Shown: positions 45,800-56,635, counted from the stretch's first letter. The stretch is DNA of 64,000 nt from Endomychus coccineus (GCA_958510875.1 OY294068.1:165921962-165985961); one strand, 5' to 3'. Made by a program: numbers and translations. Notes: generated by a model not told the origin, from the sequence alone.

Positions 45800-46110
45800 A
45801 TATTAAATTATTTTGATTGCATCCAGAAATGTATTACTTCACATGAATGAAAAATTATCAATAGCATTATACAATGAAAATAAATTAAAGAGAATTTTCC
45901 CGAATGTCAAAGACAAGTTAGCTAAAGATTTGCAGTCAATTGTAGGGTACAAAATTGAATGCAGAAACTGTGAAAAAGTATAAATTGAACAAATACAACA
46001 GTTATTGGGAAAGAGAGCGAAACAACATAAAAATAATTGTAGAAATTTAGAAATGTCTGCAATAACAGCATTATCTGAACATAACCATGATCTATATATA
46101 CCAATGAACA
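45800..46110 (+). pseudogene. Penelope-like GIY-YIG fragment (P2)
   Basis: One frame reads LSIALYNENKLKRIFPNVKDK, then GYKIECRNCEKV, a stop where the YI of KVYIG is expected, EQIQQLLGKRAKQHKNNC, and ITALSEHNHD. This is the linker and the GIY-YIG nuclease start of insect PLEs, with the conserved Cys pair and the K-R-x-x-x-H helix. A single stop at the active site and loss of RT make it dead. It abuts the Tc1-like relic upstream and an inverted repeat downstream. Confidence 0.7.
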
Positions 46111-46600
46111 AAAAAAAAATAAAAGTTTTCTAAATATTCGACAATAGAGTCATTTTCGGGTATAATAATGAAGATGACGATGATGAAAATGATGATGATG
46201 CTGATGATGATAATAATGAATAATGTATATATAATCATCCAACATGTTGTGCTAATTTAATAAAACTAATTTAAATATATATAATTGAAAATGTTTTTTT
46301 TATTTTATTTCAGAATATAACTTCTCCTTGATATGAAAAACCATTTATCCAAGCCCTAATTATCTGAAAATGACTCTAATGTGGAATATTTAGAAAACTT
46401 TTTATTTTTTGTTCATTGGTTAACTAAGAAATTGTATATTAACTAAATATATTAGCAACTAATTAAATAATGGACATCAAATTCATGTTTAGCAGGTCCT
46501 AATTATCCGAAAATTACTAATGTCGAATATGTAGACAAAAATTTTTTTTTGTTGATTAGTCAAATAAGAAATTGTTTATTAACAAATAGTTAATTAACAC
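46096..46600. repeat. Inverted plus tandem repeat cluster
   Basis: Left arm CCAATGAACAAAAAAAAAAT, AAAGTTTTCTAAATATTC and ATAGAGTCATTTTC (46099-46157) is inverted at about 46366-46421. The right arm is itself the first unit of a diverged direct duplication of about 143 bp: CCTAATTATC(T/C)GAAAAT at 46355 and 46498, each followed by AATATTTAG-like, TTTTTTGTT(C/G)ATT and AAGAAATTGT(A/T)TATTAAC blocks. A GAT-rich microsatellite, reading as an acidic peptide, lies in between (46172-46222). Confidence 0.65.
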
Positions 46601-46955
46601 ATTGTCATGAACTTTGAATAAAAAATAGTTATCGGTCAAATAAATAAAAAAAATACACTTTACCTGCTCAAAATCAATGGAAAATAGCGTTTAAAACTTT
46701 TTTTACCACTATTTATTGCTTATTAACAAAATGAACAATTTGTCAGGGACCAGAAGTGGTAAGCTTTGATCTAGGTGTCAAGACGAATCGAATTAATGAA
46801 CCCTCACAGATCAAAATCTGGCCATGCAAAAAAAAATTCATTAGTCAGCTCGATTTTGGGCTTCATTTACTGGATTATTATTGTTGAAATGGATTGTAAA
46901 TGTTTTCTTGGAATATATCTATGGTTTCGGCGTTTACGTAGTGTAAATTCATAAT

Positions 46956-47153
46956 ACTTCAGAAGTTGGAGAATAAAACTCAAATTTTACACAAAACTTT
47001 TAACATTTAATTTAAAAATGCTGACAAATTGTTTCACCACACTGTGGCATTATCAAAGCGAGGAGTTATCAACTAACCAATTTGTCAGCATTTTTAAATT
47101 AAATGTTAAAAGTTTTGTGTAAAATTTGAGTTTTATTCTCCAACTTCTGAAGT
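46956..47153. repeat. Perfect 76-bp inverted repeat with 46-bp loop
   Basis: 46956-47031 (starting ACTTCAGAAGTTGGAG) is the exact reverse complement of 47078-47153, with no mismatch in 76 bases. The loop (47032-47077) contains CCACACTGTGG. A transcript would fold into a long hairpin. The surroundings are decayed, so exact identity implies a recent event or ongoing conversion. TTTTCTTGGAAT occurs both before (about 46898) and after (47153) the structure in the same orientation. Confidence 0.9.
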
Positions 47154-47197
47154 TTTCTTGGAATGTTGAGATATGATTTCCATTAATTATCTTAGCT

Positions 47198-47232
47198 CTG
47201 AAGTAGCGAACAATAAAGTCGCGAAACGTAAG
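47198..47232 (+). ncRNA. Hammerhead-like structured motif, site 3
   Basis: CTGAAG (47198), then GCGA paired with TCGC across an acaataaag loop, then GAAACGTAAGC (GAAAC at 47223-47227). The 4-bp stem is perfect. It lies about 1.1 kb downstream of, and in the same orientation as, PLE fragment P2. Confidence 0.3.
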
Positions 47233-48479
47233 CAAAGACGTAGAATATTGTTGTTTTTATGTCCAATACCCAACAATCTTGTGAAGTAATAAAGCGACAT
47301 GTAAAATCGCCCCATCTCATAGTGCACCTTATATATGAACAGATTTAATACAATTCCTCCAGAAGATATAATTCATACGTATAAAGCGTCACAGCCTGTA
47401 TACCGATTGAGTAGTCAGTGATCGAAATAAGATATTCAGTCCAAGATACACTGAACCAGCTACGCATATCAAACGAAAGAGGGACAAAGCGACGTGCAGA
47501 TTGCTATTCAAAAACTGGAACTATTAAAACAACCACAAAGGTAATTTCACACATATCTATTGTAAGTTCTGATGGTAATGTATGTGCGAAAGCAGGGGAA
47601 AGAAACGCGATATCCCCAACAAACGTTTACACGGTTATAGTTCCAGAATTCGCAAAACTAGCGAGGGTGCCCGGCGACAAAGGGTTAGGTGTTTGTCAAC
47701 TGGTAAAAATGTCGTTTATCCCGCGTCATTGTGTCCATAGGTGTTAAGAATGCACCTGAAAACACTCGAAACAGATTAAGGTGTTTTTATCAAATAGACC
47801 AGTGTGTGTTATTCACCGTTTAGGGATAGATCTTTTCTCCCCATCCCTAAGAGTAACTAGTCGAAGTTATTACCTCTAATAGTTCAAGGGAGAGATGTAT
47901 ATTCTTATAGTGCAGCGTACGCTCTATTTGACGTTCTATTATTATCTATTGTTCGCGTCGTCAAGAAAACGTGTACCTTGCCACTATTGTGAGCTGGTTT
48001 TTGATGTTTAAATCATAGACCTACTAGTTCGCTCTTTGTAATCGTGTTTGACATTTATTGAACTACTTCATTGTGTGATTTCTGCAAAGCTATAATTCAT
48101 TATTCAAATGTAACAAGGACTCTTCAAGTACCAAAATGCAGAATAAAGGAGTTCATTTTTCTCATAACTATAAAAAAGTTGTTTAATGACATGTAATAAA
48201 CTAGAAAAATCTTATGAATAATCTGTCGGTTACAGTATAAAAGATGTGGCTGTATAAGATTGAGCAAAATTTCCCCAGAACCCTTTGTACAGTTGAAATA
48301 GGCTCATACTTGGTTATTTTTACAACCAATTCACGTCAAATCAGATAATTTCATCTTAACAGTTGGCAACACATTACAGAGTTGCAGCTATAAAGTGTCG
48401 ATTTATTTAATTTACTTGACAGCTCCCTGTTGACAGTACAAATTTCGTTATAAATCTAAATACAGATTCAACGATTGCC
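47233..48479. other. No gene seen
   Basis: The longest frame (47418-47747, 109 residues) has no family match, biased composition and no relative elsewhere in the window; I do not call it. Confidence 0.35.
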
Positions 48480-49200
48480 AATTCATCTTTTAGTCACCGT
48501 AATCACAAATTTGCAGCCTACAATTCTATGATATATAGAGCCTTTTCACATCCTCTGTCTCATGAAAACTTGAATGAAAAATTGAATATAATCAAGGTTA
48601 TAGCCATTAACAATGGTTTTCAACCTCAAATTATATTCAAATTAACTGACAGGAAGAAGCCCAAATTGACTTACTCAAGTATCTATCCTTTTACAATAAA
48701 TTCTGATTTGTGAAATAATTGCAGACATTTTATGGAAATATAATCTAAAAGTTAACTAATCTATCCTTTTACAAAAAATTCTGATTTGTGAAATAATTGC
48801 AGACATTTTATCGAAATATAATCTAAAAGTTAGCTACAAATCTCAAAATGAATTGTCCTATTTTTTGTTCAATGCTAAAGATAAAACGAATGAGTTTAAT
48901 AACCTGGAGTATATAAATTAACCTTTTACATCGGTAGATCTAGTAATATAGAAATTAGATATAAGGAACATTTTCGATCTTTTAGACTTAATAGAACAGA
49001 TTCAATTTTCTCTAACCATATCTTAGAAACAGGGTACAATTTTCCAAATTTAGATGAAGTTAAATTTTCACATAACCAGAGTAGGGGTTCCAAATTAAAC
49101 ACACTAGAATCAATGAATATTTTCGTAGGTATTAAAAATAATGACAATAAAATTTGAAACGATCAGTTAGATGTTTACTACAGCATTCTGTTTGATGTCG
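48480..49200 (+). pseudogene. Penelope-like C-terminal fragment with GIY-YIG (P3)
   Basis: Pieces: SHRNHKFAAYNSMIYRAF and IKVIAINNGFQPQIIFKL (48498-48640), the segment between RT and nuclease in PLEs. After a duplication and a gap comes the nuclease: FYIGRSSNIEIRYKEHFRSF (about 48925-48985), the YIG..R....EH core, then NHILETGYNFPNLDEVKF and KLNTLESMNIF to the stop at about 49157. The GIY half is disrupted. Family A copy 4 sits 190 bp downstream. Confidence 0.75.
48681..48836 (+). repeat. 78-bp tandem duplication inside P3
   Basis: ATCTATCCTTTTACAA(T/A)AAA starts at 48681 and again at 48759 and continues through AATCTAAAAGTTA in both. Only a few differences separate the units. The duplication breaks the PLE frame. 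Confidence 0.85.
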
Positions 49201-49388
49201 TAAAATTTCCCATAATCCTCTTGTGCCTTCCTAGAATACCTCCGTATTAAAATTCAAAATATTAACTCTACCTCATTATCCAATTCCAATTATACTATTC
49301 TAAGATTGTATTTCTCCAACCGGAACCAAACTTGTTACCTGTGTCTTATATTGTACCCTAGATAGCCAAAATTATTCATATTTTTATA

Positions 49389-50320
49389 CCGGGATATCAA
49401 AAATTATCTTGGACAAGGGTGGTTGTGGAATCTAAAACGTGTGTCTTACTTTACGTTTGAAATAATTATGTCACTGTCACACTGACATCATCAATAACCT
49501 ACAAATTTCATACCTATTTATTTCAGTTGTAAAACAATAATGAACTACTCATTACGAAAAAAATTATGTGAACTTTGAACCTTTTCAGAGGTCGTGATAG
49601 TCACAATCCGGGTCAAAAACTGTTTTGAAATAGTTAATTTTCCGTAAATCGAATGACGTTCACATGAGAAGCCCGTAGCACGCGAGTTAGAAAAGTGCAA
49701 ACTGGTTGTACCTACTACGGCTTTACGACGACTTTTCGCGTGCCGTTTTCGCTCCATGTAGTTAGATTTAGTATCGGACCGTGCCCGACGGCCCTTCTTT
49801 TTTCGATAAATGTCCATTAAATAGGAAACTTTAATTAAAATAGAAACAGGTACTCTCAGGTCTCAGCTACGCGCGTCTAACGTGCGACGTACCAAAGGGA
49901 ATTTTCTTGCGACTAAAATATACACGAAGTGGGTAAAAGCTAGCGGCCCATAGCCAAACACACTTTATTACAACTGGCACCGGTCGCACGGGGCAAGAAA
50001 CGGCCCTAAATTAAAAAGACCGAGGTAAAATGTATAAACTCTAACTTACGCGCAGCGATTTCGTTCGTAGCTAATCACATAGGACGTCTGGCGTTCATGC
50101 AATTATGTTTTTAGATAATTCGAACCCTCTAATTTCGATAGGCCACGTGAAAATTCCGGAGTCCAAAGCGCTAAAGACTTTTGAGTGTTACAATATTCGT
50201 ATAAAATTGCGAAATTTCGCACTTTTAGAGACTTCAAATTAATTATGACAAAACGTAAAGTAAGACACACGTTTTAGATTCCACAACCATCCTTGACCAA
50301 GATAATTTTTGATATCCCGG
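49389..50320 (+). mobile_element. Family A element, complete copy 4 (reference)
   Basis: 932 bp, TA on both sides (49387-49388, 50321-50322). The TIRs begin CCGGGATATCAAAAATTATC and continue TTGG(A/T)CAAGG(G/A)TGG, then TTGTGGAATCTAAAACGTGTG and TCTTACTTTACGTTT, about 70 bp, and the right end mirrors this with few changes. The interior is less AT-rich and itself shows weak inverted symmetry (GAGGAGCTCGTAGC..GCGAGTTAGA against its mirror). No protein coding is shared by all copies, so it is a non-autonomous TA-inserting element. It lies between P3 and motif site 4, probably within a PLE 3' region. Confidence 0.85.
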
Positions 50321-50334
50321 TACATTAGTATCGT

Positions 50335-50370
50335 TTGAAGATGACACGCTAATGTCGAAACTATAGTTAC
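50335..50370 (+). ncRNA. Hammerhead-like structured motif, site 4
   Basis: TTGAAGA (50335-50341), U, GACA paired with TGTC over a cgctaa loop, then GAAACTATAGTTAC (GAAAC 50357-50361). The stem is perfect. Removing family A copy 4 puts it about 200 bp after the end of PLE fragment P3, in the same orientation. Confidence 0.35.
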
Positions 50371-50879
50371 GATTTGTTTCTATAATACATGTGATAAAAA
50401 CAAAGTAAAAGTGGACACTATTGATAGGGAACACCAATTTCTAGAGAAGCTTGAAAAAACTAACATACATATTACGAGCTCAATTTTTGTGAGAAAGTGA
50501 ATACCCAAAACCGCATATCGATATATTGAACTGTTTAAAAGATAAAGGCTGGTTTTAAATTTTGTCCATTTTTTATCATCCCCGTAACTTATTTATTTAT
50601 GAATATTTTTGTTTCTGTAAAAGCATTCTTGAGGCACTTTTTTGAAAGGAATGTATCTCGTTTTTTCATAAAGAAAATGGTTTTGAATCTATGACATTAA
50701 CTTTTATTTCTTCTTACGGACCAGCCTGTATATTTTGCACATTCGTTTTTGAAATTAATTTCACTTTCCAAATTTGTATCATACTTGCTACTTTTCGTTT
50801 TACCTTTTATTTTATTGCTGTTTTTAAAATACTATGTGAATTTTGTAATTTTCTATTTTTTATCGTTCTCAACATGATA
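50371..50879. other. No gene seen
   Basis: AT-rich; an open frame from 50691 runs into the LINE but its first 60 residues look non-coding and hydrophobic. Confidence 0.35.
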
Positions 50880-52100
50880 GGTCTACGGACATCGGACACC
50901 GGTTTGTTTAATTTGGTGAACTATGTAAATCATGCATTAGATAATGAGGAAATCGTATGTGGTGTTTCCCTTCACTTGTCTAAGGCATTTGATTCACTTG
51001 ATATTGTTTCTCTACTTGCTAAGTTATCAAAAATTGGGATTCGAGGTATTGCCCTGAACTGGTTTAAAACCTACCTATCAAACAGAAAAAAAAGTTGTAA
51101 TCAAAAACAAGGGTGAAACATTTGAGTCTAAATGTGCTTGTAACAAACGATGGAGTTCCCCAAGGTAGCGTCCTTGGGCGCCTTCTATTTTTGATATTCA
51201 TCAATGACATTTATAATGTGTCACTTGGCACAAATACTGAGTTAGAAAATTATGCATACGACACAAATATGCTTGTAAAAGGTTCATCCCTGGATGATTT
51301 CAAACAGACAGGTACTCCCTTATGGAAGCAGCTCAAGGACTGGTTTTATATGAATCAACTACTTCTTAATGAGTCGAAAACGTATCAGTGTCAGGCTCCA
51401 GAGTTCTTCGATTATGGAGAAATATGCCTTTCTATTACCGAAAGTGAAAAAATCCTAGGCAATTGACGAACATCTAAAATGGTACAATTGCATTGAGGGT
51501 TTTATCCATAACGGTGGGCCCTAGGTTAGGTAGTATTTATTTTGCCAATTTTTATTCCTACCTTAAATATGCTATCGTGATCTGAGGAGGCTCAAGACTA
51601 ATAGATATCTGTAAGCTGCATAAACGAGCTCTAAGAATAGCTCTAAGAACGAAATTCAATCAGTCATGTAAAGGTTAATTTCCTAGTAACCAGTTTTTAA
51701 CAACACTCCTGTATATATTTGAATGCCTACTTTTTTTGCAAAAAAATCAGCACATATTTTCACAGGAACTGATAGATCATGATGAATATGACACGAGGAA
51801 TAAAATAGCTATAATTTTATCCTTGTCATAGATTAACTTCACGAAAACAAGTCCTTATATTATGCGTGCATTCGTTCTTATAAACGTCTACCCAAGGGTC
51901 TACATGAATTGATTAATTCTAAAAAACGATTCAAGAGTTTAACTATATAATTGTTTTAGAATCCACTCCGTTGGAGAATTTAAATAGTAAATAGGTCACC
52001 CTTAAATTAGTTACTATGTAAATAAAAAAAACTCGATTTTATATTAACTGTATGTTTTTTGCCATTGTTAGATATTTATTTTAATTTTAATGTGTTCCAG
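50880..52100 (+). pseudogene. LINE reverse-transcriptase relic (L6), 3' UTR split
   Basis: TGLFNLVNYVNHALDNEEIV, LSKAFDSLDIVSLLAKL, GIRGIALNWFKTYLSNRK; then, after a frameshift at about 51105, NDGVPQGSVLGRLLFLIFINDI and YAYD where YADD is expected, WFYMNQLLLNESKT and SEKILG; further frameshifts follow. The catalytic second Asp box reads YAYD, so it is dead. The 3' UTR continues to a TTAATAAATTACTTTACTATA-type tail at about 53508-53545, with the 1.3-kb foldback inserted at 52101. Confidence 0.7.
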
Positions 52101-52102
52101 TA

Positions 52103-53404
52103 CAGTCATTTTAGACGAGAAAACGGCAACTATTGGAATATTTTTATACAGTGAATCTTTGTCTGAAACTTGTTGTAAAATGTTTTTGAATCCTAGGAAT
52201 CATTGGTCACCCAGTCTCATCATGAAAAATTGACAACAATTGTTTTATCAACAAATTGACCGTTTATAAACAATTTAAATTAACAAATTTTCCAGATCTC
52301 AAAAAAAATGTTATTTTGAGACAGAAATACCCATTCGGGGGTTTTTGGGGTCTCTAATTATGATTCCGAAGTCAAAAATAACAGAATTATTCATCATCAC
52401 CTGAAAATTGGCTAATTGGCAACGAAAGTTGATGATATTTGACATAATTTATACCTTTTTTTTTTGGCAAAATCGACTCAATTGGTTTTCTTGAGCTAGC
52501 AATCACTATACCGAATGTATGTAACGACGAACTGTAAATGTAAGAAAAATAAGTAACTAAAAATTTTTATTTATTTATTGCCCTCAAATGGTGTATGTTA
52601 TCCTTAAAATATGATTATTACTGATTTTTTCAATATGTCATAGGAATATGAAACAGCATCAAATCTTATGGACTTCATCAACTTCCGGTTCAAATTGGTC
52701 AATTTTCGGACTGTTATAGATTGATATTTTATCTTTGAGTTTGGCATACTGATTGTTAACTCAAAAAAACCAATTGAATCCATTTTTTGCAAGAAAAAGG
52801 TCTAAATTTTGGTAAATTCCATCAGTTTCCGGTTCTAATTGGCCAATTTCCGGGCGATTATGAATGATCTCGTTATCTTTGAATTTGGTATAGAGATTGA
52901 TAGCTCAAAAAAATCAATTGAGTTTATTTTTTGAAAGAAAATGGTCTAAATTATGGTGAATTCCATCAACTTCCGATTCCAGTTGGTGAACTTCCGGGCG
53001 ATTATGAATACGTTGTCATCTTTGGATTCTGTATAGTGATTGCTAGCTCAAAAAAACCAATTGAGTTAATTTTTTTGCAAGAAAAATCAACTTCCAGTGC
53101 CAATTGGCCAATTTCCAGCTGATGATGAATAATTCTGTTATTTTTGACTTCGGAATCGTAATTAGAGACCTCAAAAACCCCCGAATGGGTATTTCTGTCT
53201 TAAAATAACAATTTTTTGGGATCTGGAAAATTTGTTAATTTAAATTGTTTAAAAACGTTCAATTTGTTAATAAAACAATTGTTGTGCCAATTTCCCATGG
53301 TGAGACTGGGTGACCAATGATTCTTAGGACATCATAAACATTTTGCAACAAGGATAAAGATCAACTGTACAAAGATATTCCGAAATATAATTTTTAAATG
53401 ACTG
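52103..53404. mobile_element. 1.3-kb foldback element, TIR CAGTCATTT, TA target site
   Basis: CAGTCATTTTAGA at 52103 faces TAAATGACTG ending at 53404, with TA on both sides (52101-52102, 53405-53406). Long inverted blocks include GAATC(A)TTGGTCACCCAGTCTC, GTTTTATTAACAAATTG, CCCATTCGGGGGTTTTTG and AAAAATAACAGAATTATTCATC. The arms are about 400 bp. It sits in the LINE L6 3' UTR. The middle consists of tandem units (next entry). Confidence 0.85.
52640..53130. repeat. 144-bp tandem repeats inside the foldback
   Basis: A CATCA(A/G)(C/T)TTCCGGTTC-like block starts at 52676, 52820 and 52964 (period exactly 144), with a shortened unit at about 53085. Each contains GG(C/T)CAATTT(C/T)CGG, TATAGATTGAT-like and CTCAAAAAAACCAATTGA blocks. 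The last unit lacks about 23 bp. One unit on the left arm is inverted (CAATTGGTTTTCTTGAGC at about 52477). Confidence 0.8.
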
Positions 53405-53545
53405 TACTATTCTGTTCTGGATAGTTTTTAAAATACTAATATTATTGTTTTATTCTCATTGTACCTGACTCGCATCTCACTGTTTCATTATAGTTGTTTA
53501 CTGAAGCTTAATAAATTACTTTACTATACTTTACTTTACTTTAAT

Positions 53546-54333
53546 GAGTTGTAGTTATAATACGTGAGTGAGGGGGAGGGGGAGACATCTCATCATCTAA
53601 TCAGGCTGATACGGAGTGCGCCAAGCGTACTATATAGGCCACTGAATTGATACAAACTTTTATACTTTCGATATGTCTTCCAACCTTAGCTAGATAAGGA
53701 ATATATGATATTATTATGATAGCGTTGGTATGGTATTATGATGTGGTGACGGTGACTAGTACAGTGTTCATTCACGTCCTCTATTATACAGATATAGAAA
53801 TCTCATGAAAGAATTCGCCGATGTGACGTGATCCTGAATGTGAATGCTGAATGGAGTTCGCATTTTGTTTACGACTGACTGGTGACCTCGTTCGAATTGG
53901 CGCCAACTCTCCTTATTGGCATACGAACATTTAATATTATACACAAGGTGCATCATATCAAAGTTGTAGATACATAAAATAAATTGCGACTGGAATTTGA
54001 ATATATTACCAGAATAGTTATGGTGCTGTGAATCATTTGAAACACAGAAGTATTAAATCTTCAACTTCATGATTCATTAGATTTATGTTTGATCAATGAT
54101 ATCTGTATAACGTTTTATTATTAACTTAACAAACAAAGCAGGTTTGTGTGATGCGTCTGAGTGAGTAATAACTGCATTTGCGGTATAACTTTGTAATTTT
54201 AATTTATTAATATAGAGAAAAATTATTTTGTGCGTCAATAGAATTCCATTAACGGCAATTACAGTTTCATTCGCAATAGTTTTTGCCCTAAATTAGGTTA
54301 TACATTTTCGTCCGATCACTACGAATGTGTATT
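53546..54333. other. No gene seen
   Basis: Non-coding, with a short GGGGGAGGGGGAG run near 53570. Nothing else recognised. Confidence 0.35.
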
Positions 54334-55740
54334 AAGGGGAAATTAATCAATCGTTTAAAATTTTACTGTCGTTATTTTTTACAACTTTAAAAAGCTGATT
54401 TCTATGATTTTAGAGATTTCAAAAAGGCTCTAAATGGAATTGAAATTCATTAAAATTCATGCCAGAAGATAAAATTTTGTATGTAATTCGTATCATAAAC
54501 GATCATTATGGTACACGTCGGCCGTGTTATCAACCTCGTCTGATAATATTCACGGCTGTTACCATAATGATCGTTATTATGATCGTAAACAACTATTCCG
54601 TCACATAACGTCAGTTTACGCGTTCAAACCGTTCGAGTTTACATTACGAGGGCAACGTGAAAAGACTCTGAAAAATAAAACAGATGGCGCCACAATCGAA
54701 AATCCCATGTAACATTTGTGACCTGCCATCTTTAACATTGAAATTTTCCAACTGATATGTCATTCAGTTTCTGGCACCCATCGAAAGCAAACAACCTTAA
54801 AAATTTTTGTAAACATGAAAAAGCGCGATAAGAAAGATTTTTTTCTCCTTTTCGTAATCGTGGACGAAACATGGATCCATCACAACACACTAGGGGTCAA
54901 ACAACAGTCGGAGCAGTGGACTCGTCTTGGCGAATCTAAGCCAATAAAAGCCAAAGTGGGTTTATCGGCGACAGTTTTTTGGGATGCACACGGTTTCGTC
55001 CATATCGATTACCTCGAAAAGTGCAACATGTCCACCGGCGTATATTAAGCAGAGCTGTTGGATCGATTTCACACCGATTTGAAGCGAAAGCGGCCGCATT
55101 TGGTAAAGAAAAAAATGCTCTTCCACCAGCACAACGCACCGGCGCAAAGTACCGCAGTCGTAATGGCAAAATTGCGTCAATTGCGCTTCGAATTGATTCG
55201 GCATCCACCATATTCTCCAGATTTGGTACTCTGTGATTTTTATCTATTTCCAAACTTGGAAAAATGGCTTGGCGGAAAGAGATTTGGCTCCAACGATGAG
55301 GTCATTGCTGAAACAAACGCCTATTTTGAAGGATTGTCGAAATCGTATTATTTGGAAGGGATCGAAAAATTAGAAAAACGTTGGACTAAGTGTATTGGTC
55401 TACAGGGACTTTTCCCCTTGCCCTTGTATCAAGGGGAAATTAATTAATCGTTTGATATTTTATTGTAGCTATTTTTCATACCTTTGAAAAGCTGATTTCA
55501 CTGATTCCAAAGATTTCAAAAGGGGTCTAAATGCAATCGAAATTCATTCAAAATTCACGCCAAAAGATAAAATTTTGTATTTAATCCAGATCATAAACGA
55601 TCTTTATAGTAAACACAGTATTGATAATATTCACAGTTAGTACCATAATGATCGTTATTATGATCCTTATAACATAAATAACTATTCTGTCACATAACGC
55701 CAGTTTACGAGTTCAAACCTGTCGGCTTTACATTATACTC
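54334..55740 (+). repeat. Two ~310-bp direct repeats flanking mariner M5
   Basis: The unit AAGGGGAAATTAAT(C/T)AATCG, AAAAGCTGATTTC, AGATAAAATTTTGTAT, ACCATAATGATCGTTATTATG, CTATTC(C/T)GTCACATAACG and TTTACATTA occupies 54334-54646 and 55431-55738. Mariner M5 lies exactly between them. Each unit has an internal hairpin (ATCATAAACGATC.TTAT against ATAATGATCGTTATTATGAT). Confidence 0.8.
54647..55426 (+). pseudogene. Internally deleted mariner (M5), both ends present
   Basis: 780 bp with TA at 54645-54646 and 55427-55428. The ends are CGAGGGCAACGTGAAAAG and CTTTTCCCCTTGCCCTTG. The start codon (54814 region, MKK) is fused directly to KRDKKDFFLLF, removing the whole DNA-binding half. Then come VIVDETWIHHN with the first Asp, ESKPIKAKVGLSA, VFWDAHGFVHIDYLEK, a stop after TGVY, KKMLFHQHNAPAQ where the second Asp is His, PYSPDLVLCDFYLFPN with the third Asp, and EGIEKLEKRWTKCIGL. 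A non-autonomous deletion derivative. Confidence 0.8.
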
Positions 55741-55984
55741 AAGTTCGAATTGCTGCAATTTGCACTTTGCGTATTGTTAGCCACAAACACATTGGAAATC
55801 GATTTCGTACGGTTCTTTCAAAGTTTACACTTGACATGTGTAACGTGTGCATTATTTGCGTGCGAATGAACTCGCAGATACGCCATGATCACATTTTATG
55901 ATGTTTAAGACCTCCCATATTAGTCCATTATGTTGCTCGTTATTGAATATAAAGCGTCAAGTTTTACTTCATAGAATCCATATC
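55741..55984. other. Spacer between the direct repeat and mariner M6
   Basis: Nothing recognised. Confidence 0.3.
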
Positions 55985-56046
55985 TACGACGGCATGGTGA
56001 AAAGTCCCTGAAAAAAGAAACAAGAAATGATTTATTTAGTCAAAAC

Positions 56047-56625
56047 CACGGTCGTACATACAGGTCTGGGGACTTGTATGTTTGACATGGGTCTCTTACG
56101 CGTCGCCAAACTCGTAGTCCCTCGCTCAACCTCTAGCTAGCGCTAGGATCGGTAAGACGATTTCTTTCCGGAATCGCAAGCAGTGTTACTAAGTATTCTG
56201 ATTTGAGAGAGGAATAGAACTGTTACTCTTGTCAAAATGTATTACTCACCTTAAAAATAACTTCCCCTTTTTCGTTATACATGACGCACACAAAAGACCT
56301 CGTTAAAACGATTTGTATCCGGAATCGCAAGCATCCACATTTTTCGCATTTCCGCATCTTTCGACACTTTAAAAACAGGAGTTTCTTGATTCACACTTTT
56401 GTACCCCGTTTTACATTTCGGCACAATGCACGGTTTCGTAATTCAGGTATTCCTTGTGTTTACAAGTCAACTGACAGTTGTCAGAGAACACGGTCGTATA
56501 CGTGCCAGAGAACATCCCTCGCCACTAGTGACGTCTTTTGATACTACGCGACAGTCGACGCTTAGCGGTCCCACTTCTCACATAGGAAACAGCCCCGAGT
56601 TTCCAGACCTGTATGTACGACCGTG
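56047..56625. mobile_element. 579-bp MITE with 8-bp TSD inside mariner M6
   Basis: CACGGTCGTACATACAGG (continuing TCTGG) at 56047 is mirrored exactly at 56602-56625, a 24-bp TIR, after which the arms drift. GTCAAAAC flanks both sides (56039-56046, 56626-56633). The end sequence shares the pattern CA..GTC..ATACAGGTCTG with the 220-bp MITE at 42126, so they are probably related families of one hAT- or P-type system. No transposase is encoded; the frames inside do not match anything. Confidence 0.88.
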
Positions 56626-56635
56626 GTCAAAACTT

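Noticed and set aside
46172..46222. Acidic peptide (Asp/Asn/Glu run) as a protein tail
   Set aside because: It is a GAT/GAA microsatellite between inverted repeat arms, with no coding upstream in frame beyond the PLE scrap.
47418..47747. 109-residue open frame as a gene
   Set aside because: No motif, no repeat relatives in the window, no context; length is within chance for this much sequence.
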